From Tanytarsus gracilentus (taxonomy: Eukaryota; Arthropoda; Insecta; Diptera; Chironomidae): a stretch of DNA of 64,000 nucleotides. Position numbers and translations under genes: made by a program. The stretch's first letter is position 1. Every line of letters begins with the position of its first letter. Below, piece by piece: positions 23,386-34,283 of the stretch. The stretch lies in NCBI GenBank assembly GCA_038502055.1, contig JAXRKN010000030.1, forward strand, positions 124,001-188,000. The letters run 5' to 3'. Under the pieces are notes generated by a model. It was not told where the DNA came from, did not search any database, and worked only from the letters and a program-made list of their open reading frames with translations.

Positions 23386-26300
23386 ATGACAACGAAAACG
23401 GTTAGCTTTGAAGATGTGGTGTACGAAGTGCAGGTGAAACGTCATTTTAGCAGTGAGTATCCAATGTCAAGTGCGTTAATTTATTGGAGGAAAAATGGTC
23501 AAAGTGAGAAATTTGCATTGACGGATTAAAAATAAAAAATTAAATTTTGAAAGTTTAAAAAAATTATTGTATTTAAATTTAACAAAAAAATTTAATTAGA
23601 ATTTTAATTTCAAATTCTAATTCCTCAATTATGTTCAAAAAAATATTAAATTGAATTTAAATCAAACAAGTAATTTAAAATAACTCGAAGTTCATTACAG
23701 TCATCGTAACTCACATCGCGTTAGAATTATCATCATCGAACTTAAATTGTAGAAACACGATTGCAAAAAATCGATTCTCAGGAATAAAAGTAAATCACGA
23801 TTTCTTAATTTACATTGGTTGTGCAGCTGCTGTGTGAAGTTTATTAAATTGTCATTTGAACTGAGAAATTTTTTTATTCCAATGTTTTATAGGCTGACCA
23901 TATTTTTTTATAAATTTTCTGATAATTGCAAAATTATTCATTTAAATATTTTCAAACAGCGAAGATCATCTAAAAAAATTCAATCGGATGGTCAACCTAT
24001 GCACTTTTAAAAACTTTTATTACTGTAAGTGAGAACTAGAAGGTTTTATGGGAGCGAAATGACAAAGCTAGAAATATTAAAGATAAAAAATTAGGGGACT
24101 TGATCACCCAGCCATCAGAATTTCTGCAGAAATTCTGATGGCTGGGTGATCCATACTCAAAATTAGTCTTGATTATTTTTTGTGATTAAAATACGAGAAA
24201 TTTCTAGAATTAAATTGAAATTTTAATTATAGAAGTCCCTTAATCAGCAACATTACAATTGTAATAACAATAATTTTCTGTCACGAGTTTGAAGTCTCAC
24301 TTGTGATAATGCCATTAGTTGTTTCTTATGACATTAAGCTAAAAATTGAATGAATTAGAATGTTGTCAGATGATCTGCATAGAATTGATTAGTAGAAAAA
24401 ATTAACAAACCTAATTAAAAATCCTCAAATTTTTTAATTTTAGGAATCTGATTAAATTAATTGCCTTAAATTAATCACTTCTAACTAATTATTTTATTTT
24501 TTTCTCGCTGTTTTAATTGAGATCGAGTTTGTTTGGCATTTGGTGTCGAATTAATTAATTAATAAGGAATTTTAATTAGGATGATTTTATTTAAATTTTC
24601 CATAATTTTAAATTTCACTTTCCACTTCTATAAATTTTAAACTAAAAATTAACTACTCATCGCATAAATGAATAATTTTTTTCTCGCACACAACTTAATT
24701 CACTCCGGAAATGTCATTTTTTCATCGTGATTTTAATTTTTTGTATTATTCTTTCAGGCGTTGCATCGAATCAAAAACTGCTGAGAGGCGTTTCAGGGAT
24801 CTTCCGACATGGTCAACTTAATGTAATAATGGGTCCGTCGGGGGCAGGAAAGTCGAGTTTATTAAATGCACTTTCGGGATACAGGTTCGATAAGAGATTT
24901 AATTTAAATTTTAATATTATAGCTCCGCTATATATTAATTTTGATTTTTCAAAACCTGTTTTCGGCCCCTAGTGCCAAGACATTACATTTTGCAATATCT
25001 AAACATATACTCAAATGATAGGCCTAGCCAAACCCTACAAACTGGCGAAAACAGATTTGAAATCGGTTGATCCTACGAGGAGTTAGAGCCATTTAAGTCA
25101 TCTTACTTTCTCACTTTCTCACTTTCTCACTTTCTCACTTTCTTACGATCTTAGTGAACGCCATATCTCAAGAACGGCTGGTCGGATTTGAGTCGGGTTT
25201 GTGGCTAAAGATCGGGTTTTGGCTCTAGTTGTGCAAGAAGTATTTAGTTTTGAGGTAAGACCCTCCAAGGACCATCCCTGAGTGCAAAAATGTCCTTTTT
25301 CATACAAATTTTCTCTTTTATGGCTTCATGGGTATCGTTGAACTCGTAATTTGACCAGGAATCGATTGACATTGATGATTTTTGAGGAATGTCCATTATG
25401 GACGGCCAGGATGGCCACTAATGTCCATTTTTCAGAACTATGGCTTCATGTATGTCGTTGAACTCGTCATTGCATCAGGAATCAATTGGCATTGATGATT
25501 TTTGAGGAATGTCCATCATGGTCGGCTAGGAGTGCCACTAATGTCCATTTTTCAGTACTATGGCTTCATGTATCTCGTTGAACTGGTCATTGGATCAGGA
25601 ATTGATTGGCATTGATGAGTTTTGATGAATGTCCATCATGGCCGGCCAGGAGTGCCATAATGTCCATTTTTCAGAACTATGGGGTACTAATCTAAGACAG
25701 CGGAGCTATTGGAAATGGCAACGCCGTTTGCAGACCCATCTTGTTTAATTTCTTTATTTAATTTTCCAGAACTGAAGGCGTTTCTGGTACAATTCTCGTC
25801 GATCGTAAAACATCCTGTTACATCCAGCAAGAAGACTGTCACCATAATCTCCTCACAGTCAACGAAATGATGACGATGGCTTGCCGCCTCAAACTCAAAA
25901 ATCACATGATTGACACAAACACAAGAATCGATGAAATTCTTCACGGCTTGAATTTAAGTCATCGAAAAACAGCAACTGCAAAAACACTTAGTGGTGGTGA
26001 GAAGAAAAGACTCTCAATAGCCCTCGAACTCGTAACAAATCCTCAAATAATGTTCCTCGATGAACCAACCAGTGGACTTGACGAAGTCACCGCATCGGCT
26101 TGCATTCGCCTATTGAGAGATTTAGCACACGAAGATAGGACAATAATTTGCACTATTCATCAACCGAGCGCGGCAATGTTTGATAATTTTGACAATATTT
26201 ATCTGCTCGCTCAGGGACAGTGCGTTTATTCGGGATCACCGAAAGTTTTGATTCCTTTCTTGTTGAGCACTGGATACACGTGTCCGAAGTACAACAATCC

Positions 26301-27629
26301 TGCTGATTATAGTGAGTTTTAAGCTAATTTAAATCTTAAAATATTTATTACTTGTTCAATTGGAAACTCTATCTAGTACTAAAAATTTACTCAAGTTAAA
26401 ACTATGCCGATCTTGTTCTGAAAATGATTTTACAAGAATTAATTTTTTGTCTAATTATTTAGTAATTGAACTCTGCGACTTAGAACCCGACACTGTCATT
26501 CCACTTTTTGCCAAAATCTTCGAAAACGGCAAGCAACAATGTCTTCATCCGACCTCCAGTGATCTTCATCCCGTCGGCTTTCACATGAAGCAGTCAATTA
26601 ACAGCCTTCAGATGGAAATATTACGACCCAAAGAAAGCACTTTAATTCAAAAAATGAAGCAATTTTCGAAATTCTTTAAAAGTGAATATGCGCTCTCGAG
26701 TTTACAGCAATTCAGTGTACTTTTCCAAATGATGATGACGAAAATATTTAGACATAAATTTGCGCTGTGGATTCAGTTTTTGCATCATCTTGGGTGCGGA
26801 CTCGCTATTGGCTTGATTTTTTTCAATGCTGCAAACGATGGAAATCGAATGTTTGATCATTTGAAGTTCTGCATGGGTTGCGTGTTCTTTGTTGTCTACA
26901 CGCAAATTATGGTGCCCATTTTAAGTTGTGAGTTTTGTTAAGTTTGTTAAAAATTAAATTCTAAGTAAATTTTTTTAGATCCACAAGAACTTCGAGTTGT
27001 CAAAAAAGAGTGCTTCAACCGCTGGTACGGTCTAACGCCTTATTATCTCGCACTTACCACCTCTCGACTGCCGCTTCAAATTCTTTTCAACGTGATATTT
27101 TCTGCTTGCGTTTATTTCTTGAGCGGATTGCCACTTGAGCCGTGGAGGTTTGTCATGTTTGCTTTGGTTGGCGTCATCGTGTCTGCTGTTGCTGAGGGGC
27201 TTGGATTGGCGATCGGTGCTACTTTTAGTGTCACTGTAAGATTTAATTTGAGGACTAAAAACAGATAATTTTAATGTTTAATTTTAGAATGGCTGCGCTG
27301 TGGGTCCCGCACTGATGGCTCCATTCCTTGGTTTGGCAATTTACGGATTCGATTTTGCCGCTGACGTATCATCATACATGTATGCACTCATGAAGCTCTC
27401 TTTTGTTCGTGGTGGTGTCGTTTCTCTTGTTCTCACAGTTTTTGGCTTTAATCGCGAGCGACTCGAATGTGATAAAATTTATTGTCACTTTGACAATCCA
27501 AAAGTGTTGCTCGAGTATTTAGAAATTCAAAATGTTTCACTTTTTACTGAAATAAGTTTTCTCGTTGGACTTTTGCTTTTGTTTAGAGGACTTTTCTATT
27601 TGAGCTTGAGAAAGAAGTTTTATAAGTGA
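23386..27629 (+). CDS. ABCG-subfamily half-transporter
   Basis: Exons 23386-23452, 24758-24884, 25770-26311, 26463-26927, 26979-27235 and 27288-27629 join in phase to 599 residues. The order is the reverse type of the ABCG/White family: nucleotide-binding domain first, membrane domain second. Visible are Walker A GPSGAGKS (residues 48-55), signature LSGGEKKR (from 138), Walker B IMFLDEP (158-164), the switch histidine in TIHQPS (H195), and the NPADY motif. Membrane segments follow from about residue 340, including FALWIQFLHHLGCGLAIGLI and a last helix before the LRKKFYK end. Such half-transporters dimerise and move lipids, sterols or pigment precursors. It resembles the ABCG1/4-like fly proteins more than White; the substrate is unknown. 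Introns 1 and 2 carry repeats listed separately. Confidence 0.93.
23891..23998. mobile_element. Short TIR (MITE-like) element, copy B
   Basis: 108 bp in intron 1 of the ABCG gene, bounded by AGGCTGACCAT and ATGGTCAACCT. The ends match those at 13710-13843. No coding content. Confidence 0.5.
24102..24151. repeat. 50-bp perfect palindrome
   Basis: The 25-base left arm (24102-24126, starting GATCACCCAGCC, ending TTTCTG) is followed with no spacer by its exact reverse complement (24127-24151). It lies in intron 1 of the ABCG gene and is far richer in G and C than its surroundings. It has no loop, so a microRNA precursor is unlikely. Confidence 0.95.
25106..25146. repeat. 9-bp simple tandem repeat
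   Basis: About four and a half copies of the unit CTTTCTCAC inside the intronic TIR element. Confidence 0.85.
25318..25682. repeat. 120-bp direct tandem repeat, about 3 copies
   Basis: Units begin TTTGAGGAATGTCCAT at 25381, TTTGAGGAATGTCCAT at 25501 and TTTGATGAATGTCCAT at 25621, with a partial unit before 25381. Each contains TGGC or GGCC pieces, AATGTCCATTTTTCAG and CTATGG. The period is exactly 120 bp, with scattered substitutions between copies. Confidence 0.92.
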
Positions 27630-28064
27630 GAAATTTAAATTATGTTAAAAACGATCTGAAAATGTTTAAAAAACTAACTGTTAAGACTTTTAGTAAAAAA
27701 ATGATCCATCACAACTTAATTTTTTGTTAAGCTTTAAATTATTTATTAATGAGATTTTGAATTATTTTCAATAATGCAATGGTAATTTTTGTGGGTGCTA
27801 AATATTTTTGTATACAGTTAAACATAAAATTTTTGTATTAAAATAAAAACTGATGTAAATAACTGTTTAAGAATAAAATTAAATCAAAAAATATATTTGC
27901 CTAATTTAATTTATTAAGCATTGCAACATATAACAGCTACGTGAAATTTAAAATGTTTGAATTTTTTAAAAACGTTACTAATAAGCAAAGACACAACCCC
28001 TTATTTTATTCAAATTTTTAAAATACGTTACAAAATTTTTGTCTTAAATTATTGAAAATATATT
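27630..28064. other. ABCG 3' flank, convergent spacer
   Basis: AT-rich DNA between the ABCG stop and the oppositely oriented DUF1091 gene. AATAAAA motifs near 27840-27880 are plausible polyadenylation signals. No gene seen. Confidence 0.5.
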
Positions 28065-28800
28065 TTAATTTCCAATGTTTAAAACTGATCCGTAGACTCG
28101 ACTTTTCAGAATTAATTTATTGTGAAAATAAAAAATTGTGTCGCCTGCGTAATCACCAGACGGAACTGCTACCTGCGTAATAAAAATTGTCATTTAATAA
28201 AATTCAAAAAACTTTTTTTACCTTTGGAAGATTTTTATAATCTGGTAAAATTCCATTTACTGTAAAATTTCTCTAATTCAAGACAAGTAAAATTATTGTT
28301 TAAAATGAATTGAAAATTTTAAAAATATTCTCACAATTGGCAGTGGACACTTTTTTCCAATATCAAGCGGAAGATCAAGTTCCTTGGCAATGTCTGGATA
28401 AGCATAATGGTCATCTGCCAAAAAGCTGCAAAGAGGCGATCGAGGAACTCGATAAGGAAGAAGACGATATTCACCACCTAAGTTAAAAAACTTTATTTGG
28501 TTTCATTTTAATTCTTCAAATTACCTTGCTTTTTGTAAACTTGAACTTCGAGCTCAATTTCATCACTTAACGGAATATGAAAAATTACATCGCCAAAAAC
28601 AGCTCGAGTGCTATTATTTTTGCTAATTTTACGAATTTTTAATCCTGACCAGTCAGTAATGCTTAAATCTGCTTCTAATTGTTCAATTCTATCGGGATTA
28701 CATTCATTTTGCATTTAAAACCCACCGGCGTCAAAGATAACGATTCACTTTCTTTATAAAAAAATTGCAAAAAAAATATTAATATAAAAATACTCATCAT
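28065..28800 (-). CDS. DUF1091 / MD-2-like protein, 5' end irregular
   Basis: Exons 28714-28525, 28477-28335, 28272-28222 and 28172-28065 join in phase to 163 residues from an ATG at 28714. Cysteines (NEC, SPLC, KKCPLPI) and the Cys-Pro motif resemble the gene at 9842-10500, so a secreted lipid-binding-like protein is expected. The frame from 28714 lacks a signal peptide and has a stop just upstream. A signal-peptide frame does begin at 28800 (MMSIFILIFFLQFFYK) and runs into this one, but out of phase by one base near 28714. Either one base is missing (mutation or assembly error), or a 74-nt intron is removed (GT after GAAA near 28745, AG in CAATTAG), which would be phase-compatible. A TATA box at 28871-28877 favours the 28800 start. 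Confidence 0.65.
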
Positions 28801-28870
28801 AAAATGAATGTTCGATCACAACTGACTGAAATTAAAAATAAATTGACAAATTCTAAACTAAAAATCAAAC

Positions 28871-28877
28871 TTTTATA
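28871..28877 (-). promoter_or_regulatory. TATA box of second DUF1091 gene
   Basis: TATAAAA on the minus strand (GAGTATAAAAGTTTG), 71-77 bp upstream of the ATG at 28800. It supports that ATG rather than 28714 as the start. Confidence 0.6.
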
Positions 28878-29121
28878 CTCAAAATTTATCTTTCAATCAT
28901 TTTTTGCACGAGCATCAATAAATGTTAGATTTTAATAAATTTTTCCACAATCCATGATTTGACATTGAGAGATTAAAAAAGTCAGGAAGCGATTGATTAT
29001 CTTAAATTGAACTGCGACCGTGAATTTATTGACTTTTTTCTAAATTTTTGTATAAAGAGGTGAATAAAAATTCCAGAAAAAATTAGTCAAAGATTAAAAG
29101 CGAAACTTTACAGATCGCAAA

Positions 29122-30132
29122 ATGAAATTTTATCAAATTTTTTTCCTCATCTTATTTGGATCGAATTCTTTTGGATGTAAATCCAGCACAAAAAATGGGT
29201 TTGAAGGTAAAAAATATATATTTTAATTGAATTCAAAAATTTTTCACTTAAATAAATTTTAGAGCCCGATGAAAGTTTATGGAAAAATCGCTGTAATCGA
29301 GTTGACGATCTTCCGGATGAAAATGACGAAAAAAATTGCAGTAAGTGCCAAAAATTTACCATAAAATTATTAAAATAATTTTTTTCCTAAAGTTTCCATC
29401 GAAAAACTCACCTCAAACTTTTACTCTACCATCGATGGAACTTTCATAAATTCAACTGACTTTACAATCCTCACACAAGACCCACTCGATGAAGTTTACG
29501 AGCTTTCGATTATAGGCAATGAAAATATTAAATTTCTTCCAATATTTCTCGCCATAAAACTTCCAAAACTTTCTCGTTATTGCGCGAATTGGACGCCAAT
29601 TAAAATTATTCGTCAAATTAATTTTCGGAGATTGACTCAACTCACCACTTTGATGTTAAATTATAATAAAATTGAGTTGATTGGAGCTGAAACTTTTAGT
29701 GATTTGGTAAATCTCCAACATCTCGAATTAAAACATAATAAAATTTCGTCGATTGATGAAAATCCTTTTGAAAATCTTGTGAATTTATTTTCAATTGATT
29801 TGAGTGAAAATGAAATTTCAACAATTCCAAAAAGTGCATTTCAAAATTTATCATTTTTATCGAAAGTCGATATGAAGTACAACAAATTAAAATTTTTAAA
29901 TCTTCCGATTTTCGAGCAAAATATAGACCTTGCTTTTGTGGATTTTACGGGAAATTTAATTGAAATTATCAGTGATGAAGTTTTTGATAAAAATTGCACT
30001 TTTTTCGAGGTCGACTTTGGACTGAATGAGTGCATTGATGATAAATATAAATTTCCATTCGAGGCTGACGACTTTGATGACTTTATTAAAGTGAATTGTA
30101 GTGAATTGACTTCAATTAGTGTTAAGAGCTAA
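29122..30132 (+). CDS. Secreted leucine-rich repeat protein 1
   Basis: Exons 29122-29206, 29263-29340 and 29393-30132 join in phase to 300 residues. The first about 19 residues (MKFYQIFFLILFGSNSFG) are a signal peptide. An acidic segment with two cysteines (NRC, EKNC) follows. Five typical extracellular LRRs run from about residue 137 to 255 (LTTLMLNYNKIELIGAETF, LQHLELKHNKISSIDENPF and so on). A short cysteine-containing cap and an acidic tail close it; there is no membrane segment. LRR proteins of this type act in extracellular recognition or adhesion; the ligand is unknown. TATAAAG stands at 29051-29057. The next LRR gene downstream on the same strand suggests an old tandem duplication. 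Confidence 0.85.
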
Positions 30133-30139
30133 TTTTATT

Positions 30140-30520
30140 TCAACTAGAAATTTTAAAATTTCTACCTAAAAATTCTTCACTAATTTGTTCAACTTTTCTA
30201 AATAAATAATCTCTAAAATCTGAAATATCTTGAATTATCGAGCATACTGTATGGTCCATACACTGTAAAAAAAATAAAGAAAATTTTTATACTTAAAATT
30301 CAGTTATATTTTATTCTTTTTTCTCTATAATTCTTTTAAACTCTTGAGGAGGAAGTTGAGCGTTCATAAATTTAATTTTATTCTCATCGAGAACCTTCCC
30401 AACACCAAATCCAGTTTTGAAACATTTTCTTGAGTAAATTCCGATTAAAAAGTTTATAAAAATATAAATTTCCAAAAAAGTTGTATACAAGACTCCCGCC
30501 CAAAGCAAATTGATTTTCAT
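30140..30520 (-). CDS. Possible clip-like small gene, antisense between LRR genes
   Basis: Two minus-strand exons, 30520-30395 and 30262-30140, would join in phase to 82 residues. A hydrophobic N-terminus (MKINLLWAGVLYTTFLEIYI) is followed by a C-x9-C-x5-C pattern (RKCFKTGFGVGK|CMDHTVC), the spacing of the first half of a clip domain. The end is alpha-helical (DFRDYLFRKVEQISEEFLG). The acceptor (TTTTTTTTACAG) is strong; the donor (AAG|GTTCTC) is weak. Without splicing, the first frame runs on to a stop at 30311, giving a 70-residue protein with a membrane-like N-terminus. The second half of a clip domain (three more cysteines) is missing, so it may be a remnant. Low confidence. Confidence 0.3.
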
Positions 30521-30667
30521 TGCAATCAAATTTACATAGTTGTAAATTGAAGTCCTAATTTATAAAATTGAGAGAGAGAAATTAAAAAACATTTACACTA
30601 AAAAAAAACTCTCAAAATATATTTTCTTCTAATCTTTCAGTTCGTTTTCAACTTTCATTCATTAAAG

Positions 30668-31956
30668 ATGTTTTCGAATCTTGCTCGGCTGATAATTTTA
30701 ACTTTTTTTGTGTTATCAAACGCAAATCATTCCTTTCTCAAAAACACAACATTAAGTTGTGAACCTTTAGACGGTTGCGCAAATGATCAAAATATTTTTG
30801 AGTTGTGGTGTGAAATTTCTGGAACTTTTACTGTTGATGATGAATTGAGTGTTGACGAAGTGAAAATTGATGGAGATAAAAATGGAAATGAAGATATTTC
30901 ATTGGAGATTGGAAGTGAAAAAATGACTAAAACTATACCGAGAGATATTGGCAGAAAAGTTAACGGAAAATTAAAGTGAGAAAATATTTAATAAAAACTA
31001 AATAACTTAATTTTAAAACCCTCAGATCACTCAAAATTACCGGCTCACCCCTCTCATTCATCAAACGTGTGGATTTTTATGCCATGACCAACCTCAATGT
31101 TCTCAATCTCGCCTCGAATCAACTAACTTCAGTCCCCCATGACGCATTCTACAACTTGACCTCTCTCGAGACACTATTTCTCAACGACAATCAGATCGGC
31201 GCACTTCCAGTCGACACACTTTTCTCTCTCACGAATCTGAAAAGCTTTTACGCAGAGTATAATAAAATTGAGAGGCTCGAGTCGGGATTTTTTAGAAATA
31301 ATTTAGAGATTGAGAATATTTTCTTACAAAATAACGATTTGAAATATATCCATGAAGATTTTCTTAATTTTTCGTCGCTTTTTTGTGTCGATTTAAGAGA
31401 CAATGCCGATTATTGTCGTGAGTGTGAAATTTTATCATCCGAAAAGAGTCAAAATGTTTTTGATCAATGTGAAAATCGAAGAGAAAATATTTCGAAAACT
31501 GCAAAAAATGAGTTTGAAGAATGTGTGAAAATTAAAGCTGAAGAAATGGACGAAAAATGGGAAAAACTTGAGGTTTGCTACGTGGCAAAAAGTCAAATTT
31601 TGGAAGAAATTGAAAAAAATTTCACAAAATGCGAAAGAATTCATAAAATTGAAAAATGCATTTTAATTAAAAAATCCGAAGAGGCTAAAGTTCAAAATAC
31701 GTTTGAGAGTTGCATCGCTCATCAAGCTTTTCATGATGATGAAATTACCGAACTACTTCAAACTTGTTATGGCGCAAAAAAATCTGTTGCTGATAAAATC
31801 ACCGAAGTTTACAATTCTTGCATGTTTTGCCATAAAATTGCTTCCGAAAACGGCCGTGATCGATGCGATCTGAGATATATGAGGGACTACGGACATGATG
31901 TTGAAAAATTTCAAGCTGATGTAAGGAAGTTTTTCTTGAGATACGTAAAAATATAA
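30668..31956 (+). CDS. Secreted LRR protein 2 with Cys-rich helical tail
   Basis: Exons 30668-30975 and 31026-31956 join in phase to 412 residues. Signal peptide at residues 1 to about 20 (LARLIILTFFVLSNAN). An N-terminal region with cysteines (SCEPLDGCA, WCEI) leads to about five LRRs at residues 117-245 (LNVLNLASNQLTSVPHDAF, LETLFLNDNQIGALPVDT). The last about 165 residues are charged and alpha-helical with regularly spaced single cysteines (FDQCENRR, FEECVKIK, LEVCYVAK, FTKCERIH, FESCIAHQ, LQTCYGAK, YNSCMFC). LRR domain followed by cysteines and helical coiled-coil-like tail recalls the layout of mosquito LRIM/APL1 immune proteins, but homology is not shown. No membrane segment is seen. 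Confidence 0.85.
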
Positions 31957-34283
31957 AAAAAGTTTAAAAAAATTCCGACTGTAATTCAGTAATTTTTGTC
32001 ATCACTTTGTAAATAATAAAAATACTCGGAAATAAAAAAAATCTTTATGGAAAGAAAAAATTTCAAAATTTAACACTCCAGTCCTTAAAATCGATCGCTT
32101 CCACCTTTCACCATTCCTTGCTCCCATTACATTTCTAATTATTAACCATAAACCGCCCAACTAAGACGCATGTAGGCAATAAAATTTAAATTTATAATCC
32201 ACCGATTTTCCCTTAGAGAAAATGAATAAGAAACAGCAAAAACTAAAATGATTTGTGCGGAGGGTTCGGAACTTATTAATTATCCATGAGTAAGAGCTGG
32301 AATTATCGTTTGAAGAGGGAAATTTTCTTTCTATGTGACTGTAGGTTTGAACTTTGAAGGGGAGAAAAAGATTAATAAATTATTTTCTTAACTGCCTGCA
32401 CTTAAGGCGCGTGGATCTTCGTGTGAGAAGGAAAATATTTTTTGGTTATTTTTGGAATTTGTAAAAAATCATGTAATAAGAAATTCTTAATTTTTTGTTA
32501 ATTTAAATAAAAATACTTCTAAACATTTTTATTTAAATTTATTTTTTCCTGCGTACAAAAAATTGTTCTAAAATTCTTCTACCACGTGCGTTTTCTCTCA
32601 ATTTTCTCTCATTGAAATGAACTTGAATCTGAAACAAGGTTGAAACTGAAACTCGAGAGAGAATTTTCCCTTCACTCAAATTTCTCTCTCATTCGTTGCA
32701 CAACAACCGAAAAATTCTTTTTGTTTACTGCCGGCAAACCATCGAGTCAGTCTTCAATTGAACTTTCTTCCGGTTGGATGTAAAATCGAACGATTTATTA
32801 AAAAAGTTAATAAAAAATTCTTGAACTATTAAAAAATAAAAAAATAAAAGTTGGTAAAATAAAAAATTCACAAATTAAATAAAATTCAATTTTCTAATAT
32901 AAATCGAGTTAAGCTCAATAACCAGTTCATGCTTATCGTGTGCACACTCAAAAAACACAAGAAAAAAAATCAATAAGCAGGAAATAAAAAATTTCCCTTC
33001 ACCAAAAAAAATTCGCGTGAGAATAAAAATAAACATCGCGCGAGGTGAGGCCGTAAATATTTTTTTTTTCATAAAGGCACTAAGTAGCTTAAATAGGAAA
33101 TTCCAAGTGTGCAACTGTGTGAATTTGTTGATTTAATGCTTGATATCGAAAAAGATTTGAAGGAATAAAATTTTGTGCTAAAGAGAAAAGGAAATTGCAT
33201 TAAGAAGCGACGAGAGAAAAGTGTCGCGAATCGAGAACGAGGATAATAAGATTTGGTGATCGATTTAAGAGGATATTGAGTGAAAATTGAGAGTGATTTA
33301 GAAGCTTTAGGGATTGAGCTGCAAAAAAAGTTGTGAATTATTGAAAAACATATAAAAAAGACAGAAAATATTTTTAAGTAAAATTTCACAAAAAAATTAA
33401 ACAATAAATTTGTCAAATTTATCTCAAATTACCCTAAAAAACTTTTCTCAACTCATTACACAAAAATTACCCAAAAAAGTCTTCTAATCCAATTCACTGA
33501 TAAAATCTCATGTCTAAAAATAATCAGATAAAAAGTTAATGAAGAAAAATCTCGACAACGAACACGCAAAAAAATCTTCTTAATAGACAAGAAAATAATC
33601 TAGAGAAAAATACCGAAGCAAAAGCTAAACCACAATCAGTCGAAAATATATACAGAACACATAATCCGGATCAAAAGCTGGTTTATTAGAGAATTAGAGA
33701 AAAAGAGAGAGACACCAACAAAGTTAGAGGATTACAAAGCAGGTGGATTAGAGGCGAAATAAGCTTAAAGCAAAATTAGAAAACAAATTAGAGAGTTAAA
33801 AATACAAAAAAGGATAAAAAGTGAAAATTTAAATTAACCGTTAAAAAAATAAAACGCCCAAAAATTAAAGCTTCAAATTTATTCAACCACAAGTTCATTT
33901 CGTCCACTGCTAACTAACATCACACAAAACTGCCGCCATCATCCTCTCAATAACCCGAAAAACCTTTCAACTTCATACCCTGAAAGCTTAACAAAAAGCA
34001 ACACAGAAAAACTATCAAAAACATCCGTTGAGAACAAAAAGAGCGCACGTAGCCTTATGTCATAACCATTTCCACCCAAACCGAGAGGCTGACAAAAAAG
34101 TGAGAAAACAATAAACAAAAGAGAGGCAAAAAATTTTTGATAAAGAAAATTTAATTTAAAAACTTTTCCAACTCTCAAGATTGAGATGATAAAACTGTGA
34201 AGAGGAGAAAGAATTTTTTAATAAAGTGGACACGCCGAGAGACGCAACTGGATTACGAACGCTGTGTTTAACATAAAAAAAAT
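31957..34283. other. Intergenic region and likely 5' leader of the Ig gene
   Basis: No coding exon seen. From about 33100 to 34280 the plus strand is purine-rich with many stops in all frames, as in a long 5' untranslated leader of the downstream adhesion gene. Less AT-rich islands at 32590-32780 could be promoter-proximal. Confidence 0.4.

Larger units (their letters stand above)
24919..25709. mobile_element. TIR element with 120-bp tandem repeats
   Basis: An insertion of about 790 bp in intron 2 of the ABCG gene, bounded by ATAGCTCCGCT (24919-24929) and its exact complement AGCGGAGCTAT (25699-25709). Inside are a 9-bp simple repeat and three copies of a 120-bp unit. Base composition is less AT-rich than the gene around it. 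There is no open frame, so it is non-autonomous. No convincing target-site duplication could be fixed. Confidence 0.65.

Noticed and set aside
24102..24151. MicroRNA precursor at the palindrome
   Set aside because: The arms meet with no loop and pair perfectly, unlike a microRNA hairpin.
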